Assembly (NCBI GenBank): GCA_903824725.1
Contig: CAIJXU010000070.1
Span: forward strand, 1-59,410
DNA: 59,410 bases
Origin: an uncultured Bacteroidota bacterium
GTDB taxonomy: Bacteria; Bacteroidota; Bacteroidia; Chitinophagales; Chitinophagaceae
Direction of reading: 5' to 3'
Below, piece after piece: positions 53,534-59,410 of this stretch. How positions within the stretch are numbered: position 1 is the first letter of the stretch; each line of letters begins with the position of its first letter. The position numbers and the translations under genes were made by a program. The notes beneath the pieces are model-generated. The model did not search any database. It saw only the letters and a list, made by a program, of their open reading frames with translations, and was not told where the DNA came from.

Positions 53534-54725
53534 CACACAAAATGATTACCAAACACCAAGTGCTGAAGGGTACTATGGTGAATTTGGCGGCGCTTTTATT
53601 CCTGAGATGCTTTATGAGAATGTAGCAACTTTACAATCTCAGTATTTAAAAATTATGCAGGATCCATCTTTCAAGGCAGAAGTTGCTGCTTTATTAAAAG
53701 ATTATGTAGGTCGACCAACCCCGCTTTTTTTAGCTGAAAGGTTGAGTAAAGAAATAGGAGCTACGATTTATTTAAAGCGAGAAGATTTGTGTCATACAGG
53801 CGCGCATAAAATTAATAATACCATTGGTCAAATTATATTAGCACAAAGATTAGGAAAAACTAAAATTATTGCAGAAACCGGGGCAGGACAACACGGTGTT
53901 GCAACGGCAACGGTCTGTGCTTTAAAAGGGATGGAATGTGTTGTTTACATGGGTGAAAAAGATATTGAAAGACAAGCTCCTAATGTAGCTAGAATGAAAA
54001 TGTTAGGTGCGAAAGTAGTTCCTGCAAAAAGCGGAAGCAAAACTTTAAAAGATGCCACGAACGAAGCCATTCGCGCATGGATCAACGAGCCTAATGAAAC
54101 ACATTATATTATTGGTAGTGTAGTTGGACCGCATCCTTATCCCGATATGGTGGCGCGTTTTCAAAGTGTGATTAGTGAAGAAATTAGAACTCAATTAAAA
54201 CAAAAAACAGGTAATGAGCTTCCAACACATGTAGTGGCTTGTGTGGGTGGAGGTAGTAATGCAGCAGGCGCTTTTTATCATTTTTTAAATGAGGCTACTG
54301 TTGCATTAATTGCAGTTGAAGCAGCAGGGCATGGTGTGCATTCAGGATTAAGTGCGGCAACAACACAATTAGGTACGCATGGCATTTTGCATGGTAGTAA
54401 AAGTATAGTGATGCAAACAAAGGATGGTCAAGTGGTAGAACCACATAGCATTTCGGCTGGTTTGGATTATCCTGGAATTGGACCCTTACATGCTTATTTA
54501 TATGAAAGCAAAAGAGGTACTTTTTTAAGTGCAACCGATGAGGAGGCCTTGGCTTCTGCTTTTCATATTTCAAAAACGGAAGGGATTATTCCTGCATTAG
54601 AAACCGCACACGCTTTTTCGGTTTTGCCAAAGTTGAATTTAAAACCAACGGATGTCGTGGTGGTATGTTTAAGTGGAAGAGGCGATAAGGATTTAGATAC
54701 CTATATGAAATACATTAAAGATTAA
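53520..54725 (+). CDS. trpB: tryptophan synthase beta subunit
   Basis: TrpB makes tryptophan from indole and serine using PLP. The start GYYGEFGGAFIPEML and LKREDLCHTGAHKINNTIGQ carry the Schiff-base lysine at about K97. AETGAGQHGVATATVCA, GSVVGPHPYPDMV and CVGGGSNAAGAF with CLSGRGDKDLDTY near the end are the other signatures. The length of 401 is normal. It overlaps trpF by 14 bases. With TrpA, next in the operon, it forms the alpha2-beta2 complex. Confidence 0.97.
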   Translation: MSIFNTQNDYQTPSAEGYYGEFGGAFIPEMLYENVATLQSQYLKIMQDPSFKAEVAALLKDYVGRPTPLFLAERLSKEIGATIYLKREDLCHTGAHKINNTIGQIILAQRLGKTKIIAETGAGQHGVATATVCALKGMECVVYMGEKDIERQAPNVARMKMLGAKVVPAKSGSKTLKDATNEAIRAWINEPNETHYIIGSVVGPHPYPDMVARFQSVISEEIRTQLKQKTGNELPTHVVACVGGGSNAAGAFYHFLNEATVALIAVEAAGHGVHSGLSAATTQLGTHGILHGSKSIVMQTKDGQVVEPHSISAGLDYPGIGPLHAYLYESKRGTFLSATDEEALASAFHISKTEGIIPALETAHAFSVLPKLNLKPTDVVVVCLSGRGDKDLDTYMKYIKD

Positions 54726-54737
54726 AGCATTACAATT

Positions 54738-55511
54738 ATGTCAAGGTTAGAAATATTATTCCAAAAGCAATCAAAACGGGTTTTAAATGTGTATTGCACG
54801 GCGGGCTATCCAAATTTAAATAGCACACTGCCTATTATGGAAAGTTTACAAAGCAATGGGGCCAATATTATTGAATTAGGCATGCCTTATAGTGATCCTT
54901 TGGCCGATGGCGAAGTCATTCAGACTAGCAGCCAAATCGCATTAAATAATGGGATGACGATAGAAGTTTTATTTGAACAACTAAGTAGCATGCGCAATAC
55001 CATTGATTTACCTGTGGTGTTGATGGGTTATATGAATCCGATTTTACAATATGGGTTTGAAGCATTTTGTCAAAAAGCAAAACAAGTAGGTATTGATGGA
55101 CTCATTTTACCTGATTTGCCTTTGTATGAATTTGAAAATGTGTATGGAAAAATTATTTCGGAGAATGGGTTGGATTTTATCTTTTTAGTAACACCCGAAA
55201 CGCCCGAAACAAGACTTAGAAAACTTGATAGTTTAAGCACTGGATTTTTATATGCAGTAAGTTCTTCTGCTACTACTGGTAAGGACAAAGATTTTTCTAA
55301 AGTAGCACAATATTTACAACGCATCACCACGATGGGTTTAAAGAACCCCATTTTAGTAGGATTTGGAATTAAAGACAAAGAAAGCTTTGACGCTGTTAAT
55401 TTATATACCAATGGTGCCATTATTGGATCGGCTTATATTAGTGTATTATCAAAAGGGGGGGACATCGAGCAATGCACAAAGCAATTTTTAAATGAAGTAT
55501 TAGGTAATTAA
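54738..55511 (+). CDS. trpA: tryptophan synthase alpha subunit
   Basis: TrpA splits indole-3-glycerol phosphate to indole for TrpB. It has YCTAGYPNLNSTLPIME, and ANIIELGMPYSDPLADGEVI with the catalytic Glu and Asp region. GLILPDLPLYEFE, LVTPETPETRL and YAVSSSATTGKD follow. LVGFGIKDKESFD is the phosphate-site loop. Its 257 residues are a usual length. hisH starts 6 nt later, so the histidine genes continue on the same transcript. Confidence 0.95.
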   Translation: MSRLEILFQKQSKRVLNVYCTAGYPNLNSTLPIMESLQSNGANIIELGMPYSDPLADGEVIQTSSQIALNNGMTIEVLFEQLSSMRNTIDLPVVLMGYMNPILQYGFEAFCQKAKQVGIDGLILPDLPLYEFENVYGKIISENGLDFIFLVTPETPETRLRKLDSLSTGFLYAVSSSATTGKDKDFSKVAQYLQRITTMGLKNPILVGFGIKDKESFDAVNLYTNGAIIGSAYISVLSKGGDIEQCTKQFLNEVLGN

Positions 55512-55517
55512 AATAGA

Positions 55518-56108
55518 ATGAAAATAGTTATCATACAATACAACGCGGGCAATATTCAATCTGTACTATATGCATTGGAGCGAATAGGAGTGTCGGCTAT
55601 TGTTACAGATCGTGCCGATTTGATTCAAACTGCCGATAAAGTGATATTCCCAGGAGTAGGGGAAGCCAGTACGGCAATGCAATATTTAAAGGAGCGAAAA
55701 CTAGATACACTCATTAGTCAATTAAATCAACCCGTTTTAGGTATATGCTTGGGGATGCAATTAATGTGCAAGCATTCCTGTGAAAATAATACCCCCTGTA
55801 TGGGCATTTTTGATGAACAAGTGCAACTATTTTCAAGTTTGGATCCAAAAATAAAAGTACCCCAAATGGGATGGAATAATATACATCATTTAAAAACGAG
55901 TTTATTCAATGGAGTGCCAGAAGATAGTTATACCTATTTTGTACATGGTTATTATGCAACAATGGGTACTCATACCATTGCAACTACTGATTATATCCAG
56001 CCCTATAGTGCTGCATTACAAAAGGATAATTTTTATGGAGTACAATTTCATCCTGAAAAATCGGCTAACATCGGCGAACAAATTTTAAAAAACTTTATCA
56101 CAATTTAA
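55518..56108 (+). CDS. hisH: imidazole glycerol phosphate synthase glutaminase subunit
   Basis: HisH supplies ammonia from glutamine to HisF. The 196-residue class I amidotransferase has IVIIQYNAGNIQSVLYAL, VIFPGVGEASTAMQ, the nucleophile Cys in VLGICLGMQLMCKHS and the His-Glu pair in YGVQFHPEKSANIGEQIL. It follows trpA by 6 nt, which places it on the trp transcript. It is separated from hisB by the whole trp block. Confidence 0.95.
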   Translation: MKIVIIQYNAGNIQSVLYALERIGVSAIVTDRADLIQTADKVIFPGVGEASTAMQYLKERKLDTLISQLNQPVLGICLGMQLMCKHSCENNTPCMGIFDEQVQLFSSLDPKIKVPQMGWNNIHHLKTSLFNGVPEDSYTYFVHGYYATMGTHTIATTDYIQPYSAALQKDNFYGVQFHPEKSANIGEQILKNFITI

Positions 56109-56123
56109 TATTACAACCCAACA

Positions 56124-56840
56124 ATGCAAATTATTCCAGCCATAGATATTATTGATGGTAAATGTGTCCGATTAACAGAAGGAGACTATACGCAAAAAAA
56201 AATTTACAATGAAGATCCTTTGGAAGTGGCAAAGGCTTTTGAGGGAATTGGATTAATGCGCTTGCATTTAGTGGATTTAGATGGAGCGAAAGCTGGACAG
56301 GTAGTCAATTGGAAAGTGTTAGAAAAAATCGCGAACGGAACAAAGTTAAAAATTGATTTCGGAGGAGGGATTAAAACCGAAGCAACTTTAAAAACAGTGA
56401 TGGATGCAGGGGCTACTTTTGCAACAATTGGAAGTTTAGCTGTCAAAAGTCCTGATTTATTTCAAGAATGGATTGCACGATTTGGCGCACCCGTTTTTAT
56501 GTTGGGCGCTGATGTATATGAGGAGAAAATTGCCATTGGCGGCTGGCTAGAAAAAACAAACATCACTGTATTTGATTTTGTTAAATTATATATGAATAAG
56601 GGAGTAACACAAATATTTTGTACCGATATACAAAAGGATGGCAAACTACAAGGTCCTTCTATAGCGCTTTATCAAAAGATATTAGAACAATTCCCTTCAT
56701 TACATTTAATAGCAAGTGGTGGGGTGAGCTGCTTAGATGATTTAATTGAGCTTGAAGAGATAGGCTGTACTGCAGCAATTGTTGGTAAAGCTATTTATGA
56801 AAATAAAATAACCATTTCGGAATTAGCTAATTTTAATTAG
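56124..56840 (+). CDS. hisA: phosphoribosylformimino-AICAR-phosphate isomerase (HisA)
   Basis: HisA performs the Amadori isomerisation of the ProFAR intermediate. The 238-residue TIM barrel starts IIPAIDIIDGKCVRLTEGDY and has LHLVDLDGAKAGQVVN, IDFGGGIKTEATL with the following DAGATFATIGSLAV, FCTDIQKDGKLQGPS and HLIASGGVS, the phosphate loops of both halves. It precedes hisF by 14 nt. Its paralogue trpF lies upstream in the same operon. Confidence 0.95.
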   Translation: MQIIPAIDIIDGKCVRLTEGDYTQKKIYNEDPLEVAKAFEGIGLMRLHLVDLDGAKAGQVVNWKVLEKIANGTKLKIDFGGGIKTEATLKTVMDAGATFATIGSLAVKSPDLFQEWIARFGAPVFMLGADVYEEKIAIGGWLEKTNITVFDFVKLYMNKGVTQIFCTDIQKDGKLQGPSIALYQKILEQFPSLHLIASGGVSCLDDLIELEEIGCTAAIVGKAIYENKITISELANFN

Positions 56841-56854
56841 CGAAACAATAAAAT

Positions 56855-57613
56855 ATGTTAACCAAAAGAATAATACCTTGTTTAGATATTAAAGACGGCC
56901 GAACGGTGAAGGGGGTCAACTTTGAGCAATTGCGCGATGCGGGCGATCCCATTGAGTTAGGGGCATTGTATGCAAGTCAGGGTGCGGACGAATTGGTTTT
57001 TTTAGATATTACGGCCACTATTGAAAAGCGAAAAACCCTAAGTGAATTGGTCAATAAAATTGCGCATCATATCAATATTCCATTTACAGTAGGCGGGGGT
57101 ATAAAAACAGAAGAGGATGTAAGTATCTTATTACAAAATGGAGCAGATAAAATTTCAATTAACACTGCAGCTTTTTTAAACCCTAACATCATACAAAGTT
57201 TTGCTAAAAATTTTGGTAGTCAATGTGTGGTATTAGCTATTGATACCAAATGCGAGTCAGATGGTCAATGGTATGTATATTTAAATGGAGGTCGTCAAAA
57301 AACTGATACCTTAACGACAGAATGGGCAAAGAAGGCAGTAGATTTAGGCGTGGGTGAAATTTTATTAACTTCTATGAATCATGATGGTACCAAAAAAGGG
57401 TTTGCTTTAGATATTACAGCTACCTTATCAGAAAGTTTGTCGGTGCCCATTATTGCATCAGGAGGGGGTGGAAATGAAGCCCATTTTTATGATGTATTCA
57501 CCAATGGCAAGGCAGATGCCGCATTAGCGGCTAGTATATTTCACTATAAGGAATTAGCGATACCTACTTTAAAAAATTATCTACACGAAAAAGGAATACC
57601 CATTAGATTATAA
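56855..57613 (+). CDS. hisF: imidazole glycerol phosphate synthase cyclase subunit
   Basis: HisF uses ammonia from HisH to form imidazole glycerol phosphate and AICAR. The 252-residue barrel starts [19 protein letters not shown] with the catalytic Asp at residue 11. [40 protein letters not shown] with the second catalytic Asp, and [15 protein letters not shown] follow. [15 protein letters not shown] is the C-terminal phosphate loop. It is 19 nt before hisIE. Confidence 0.96.
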   Translation: MLTKRIIPCLDIKDGRTVKGVNFEQLRDAGDPIELGALYASQGADELVFLDITATIEKRKTLSELVNKIAHHINIPFTVGGGIKTEEDVSILLQNGADKISINTAAFLNPNIIQSFAKNFGSQCVVLAIDTKCESDGQWYVYLNGGRQKTDTLTTEWAKKAVDLGVGEILLTSMNHDGTKKGFALDITATLSESLSVPIIASGGGGNEAHFYDVFTNGKADAALAASIFHYKELAIPTLKNYLHEKGIPIRL

Positions 57614-57632
57614 ACTTTATTTAATTTAAATT

Positions 57633-58226
57633 ATGAATATCAATTTTACAAAATATGCAGATGGACTCGTGCCTGCAATCATTCAAGATGCACAAACCAA
57701 AACAGTTTTAATGTTAGGTTTTATGAATCAAGCGGCCATAGATATTACTGTGTCCGAAAAAAAAATAACCTTTTTTAGTAGAACCAAAAATAGATTATGG
57801 ACCAAGGGAGAAGAGAGCGGCCATTACCTTCATTATATAAGTATGGAAGTAGATTGTGATCAAGATACTTTGCTAATACAAGCGAAGCCATCTGGTCCTG
57901 TTTGCCATAATGGAACAGCTACTTGTTGGGGCGATGAGGATGCTAGTTCCTTTTTACCCCAACTTGAATCCATTATTGCGGAACGAAAAAATACAGATCC
58001 AGCTTCTTCCTATGTGGCAAGTTTGTTTGAAAAGGGTATCAATAAAATTGCACAAAAAGTAGGGGAGGAAGCGGTTGAATTAGTCATAGAAGCAAAGGAT
58101 AGTAATCATGATTTGTTTTTAAATGAGTCAGCAGATTTATTATTTCATTACCTTATACTACTTCAAGCAAAAGGTTACCAACTTAGTGATGTTAGTGAAA
58201 TTTTAAAACAAAGGCATAAAAGCTAA
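57633..58226 (+). CDS. hisI: bifunctional phosphoribosyl-AMP cyclohydrolase / phosphoribosyl-ATP pyrophosphatase
   Basis: The fused HisIE protein (197 residues) carries out steps two and three of the pathway. The cyclohydrolase half has VLMLGFMNQAAIDIT, FFSRTKNRLWTKGEESGHY, and the zinc cysteines and aspartates in DCDQDTLLIQA and PVCHNGTATCW. The pyrophosphatase half has the helical motif QKVGEEAVELVIEAKD. It is the last gene of the supraoperon; together the window holds all enzymes of histidine synthesis from PRPP to histidine. Confidence 0.95.
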   Translation: MNINFTKYADGLVPAIIQDAQTKTVLMLGFMNQAAIDITVSEKKITFFSRTKNRLWTKGEESGHYLHYISMEVDCDQDTLLIQAKPSGPVCHNGTATCWGDEDASSFLPQLESIIAERKNTDPASSYVASLFEKGINKIAQKVGEEAVELVIEAKDSNHDLFLNESADLLFHYLILLQAKGYQLSDVSEILKQRHKS

Positions 58227-58232
58227 ATCACC

Positions 58233-58240
58233 TATCTTTA
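58233..58240 (+). promoter_or_regulatory. possible -7 box of the TlpA-like gene
   Basis: TATCTTTA matches TAnnTTTG except in the last base and lies 20 bases before the ATG at 58261. No -33 TTG is clear. It may let the thioredoxin gene be expressed apart from the his/trp operon. Confidence 0.3.
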
Positions 58241-58260
58241 TTCCCTGAAATTTAAAAAAT

Positions 58261-59346
58261 ATGAAAAAATTAATTTTCGTTGTAATTGTTCTGTTTTCAT
58301 GCAACCACTTAATGGCACAAAAAAGTATCTTAATCAAAGGAGATTTAAAAAATGTACCTGATAGTACGATAGTAACATTATTAGATGGTATGGCGAACAA
58401 GGAAGTGTCTACTGATAAAGTGATTAAAGGGAAGTTTACTTTAAAAGGAACAACACCCATTACTACTTTTTTTATCATTGGGTTTAGTAAAATGACTGCT
58501 AAGCTTCCTTTATTTATAAGCAACGATGCACTTAAGATTACAGGTGATATTACGTTGCCTAACAATATTGTTTATGAAGGTTCTGCAAGCCATGCTATTT
58601 ATATGTCCTATATGAAAGTATTAAATCCTAAAATGGAAGGATATTTTAAAACTTTGGCTGGTATACAATCTGAAAAAAATACTAAAACAAAAGATTCACT
58701 TACGCTACTTGCGGAAGGTCAATCAAAAGATTTAGTGTTAACATATGAAGAAATGAGTAAAAAGTATGCTCAGTCCCCAGTTACTGCTTTTTTCTTATTT
58801 CAATTTGCGAACATTTTCCCAACCGTGAAGGAAAAGCTAGCTACTTACTTTGATCAATTAAAAGGGGAAGCTAAAAAGGGCCCTTTTGCTGAAATTTTAG
58901 GAAAAACATTGCAATCAATTGGTTTTGGCGCTATCGGATCAAATATGCCAGAATTCAAGCAAAATGATGTGAATGGGAATCCTGTAAGTTTATCTTCTTT
59001 TAAAGGAAAATATGTATTAGTTGATTTTTGGGCAAGTTGGTGTGGTCCTTGTCGCGCCGAAAATCCGAATGTAGTAAAAGCTTATAATGAGTTTAAAAAT
59101 AAAAACTTTACCATTTTAAGTGTCAGCTTAGATCAGGATAAAGCTAAGTGGCTGGATGCCATACAAAAAGATGGTTTAACATGGACGCATGTGAGTGATC
59201 TGAAATATTGGAACAATGCTGTTGCCCAACAGTTTGGCATTCAGAGTATTCCTGCTAGTTTCATTATAGATCCAACTGGAAAAATAATTGGGAAGGATTT
59301 AAGAGGTGAGGATTTAAGAAATTTTCTAATTCAGAATTTAAAATAA
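58261..59346 (+). CDS. TlpA-like thioredoxin with N-terminal DUF4369-like domain
   Basis: The exported protein has a signal peptide (residues 1-19, with a Cys in FSCNHLMAQ, so a lipoprotein is possible). A DUF4369-like beta domain (KSILIKGDLKNVPDSTIVTL) is followed by a helical linker, then a TlpA/AhpC-type thioredoxin fold. The active site is CGPC at C261-C264 in FWASWCGPCRAENP, and the cis-Pro loop is QSIPASFIIDP. It is predicted to reduce disulphides in the envelope, for instance in cytochrome c maturation. It lies 34 nt after hisIE and is followed by a strong terminator. Confidence 0.87.
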   Translation: MKKLIFVVIVLFSCNHLMAQKSILIKGDLKNVPDSTIVTLLDGMANKEVSTDKVIKGKFTLKGTTPITTFFIIGFSKMTAKLPLFISNDALKITGDITLPNNIVYEGSASHAIYMSYMKVLNPKMEGYFKTLAGIQSEKNTKTKDSLTLLAEGQSKDLVLTYEEMSKKYAQSPVTAFFLFQFANIFPTVKEKLATYFDQLKGEAKKGPFAEILGKTLQSIGFGAIGSNMPEFKQNDVNGNPVSLSSFKGKYVLVDFWASWCGPCRAENPNVVKAYNEFKNKNFTILSVSLDQDKAKWLDAIQKDGLTWTHVSDLKYWNNAVAQQFGIQSIPASFIIDPTGKIIGKDLRGEDLRNFLIQNLK

Positions 59347-59365
59347 AAATTTTAGCTTTCTTTCT

Positions 59366-59397
59366 AAAAAGCCTTGAATCACTTCAAGGCTTTTTTT
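59366..59397 (+). terminator. intrinsic terminator after the TlpA-like gene
   Basis: AAAAAGCCTTGAA at 59366-59378 pairs with TTCAAGGCTTTTT at 59383-59395 around a TCAC loop, with a T run. It closes the last transcription unit of the window and would also end any read-through from the supraoperon. Confidence 0.9.
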
Positions 59398-59410
59398 ATA
59401 TGAATACAAA

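Overview
The window is an ordinary, low-GC chromosomal stretch from a member of the Bacteroidota, most likely family Chitinophagaceae (Sediminibacterium-like; this family guess is inference). The evidence is a type IX secretion plug protein, a lipidated TamA homologue, a DUF5683 protein beside ParAB, an archaeal/eukaryote-type prolyl-tRNA synthetase, HisB without zinc ligands, and repeated TAnnTTTG -7 boxes typical of the Bacteroidota sigma factor. I see no phage, insertion sequence, CRISPR array or tRNA/rRNA gene.

Layout. 1-7.0 kb: dapD, then a run rich in tRNA maturation genes (Sua5/YwlC, cca, miaA) with a heptosyltransferase and a pRiA4b-type protein. 5.7-12 kb: two M16 peptidases (one active, one degenerate with an extra domain), a FadL-like barrel and a Gly/Tyr/Asn-rich lipoprotein. 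12-20 kb: proS, truB, a TamL-like Omp85 lipoprotein, a SpoU methyltransferase, a LolC/E-type permease and the T9SS plug protein. 20-31 kb: SRP RNA, a transaldolase-like enzyme, a Gfo/Idh oxidoreductase, aconitase, PspC, kdsA, an Rrf2 regulator with a barrel protein, parAB-DUF5683-dapB, and a membrane phosphoesterase. 31-42.5 kb: a small barrel protein, a secreted amidase, a RhlE-like helicase, a Planctomycete-type DUF1549/DUF1501 pair, a YjbR protein, an acetyltransferase, mgtE, a SET protein and a GH16 glycanase. 42.5-58.2 kb: a nested histidine/tryptophan supraoperon. 58.3 kb to the end: a TlpA-like thioredoxin with a strong terminator.

The most interesting part is the supraoperon hisG-hisD-hisC-[PQQ-type dehydrogenase, cytochrome c]-hisB-trpEGDCFBA-hisH-hisA-hisF-hisIE. 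It carries two ribosome-mediated attenuators that I could read directly. One is a 15-codon leader peptide with four His codons before hisG. The other is an 18-codon leader peptide with three consecutive Trp codons before trpE. Each has a good promoter, a stop codon, an antiterminator strand placed just after the control codons, and an intrinsic terminator. Both leader start codons lie within a few bases of the predicted transcription start. The trp attenuator sits inside the his transcript, so the distal hisHAFI genes should be under trp control.

The SRP RNA gene calibrates the promoter: its 5' end lies 5 nt after a perfect TAcaTTTG box. With that rule, many genes here appear leaderless or have 5' leaders of only a few bases, and several start codons could be revised (dapD, kdsA, aconitase, parA, TamL, the LolC/E permease, the helicase).
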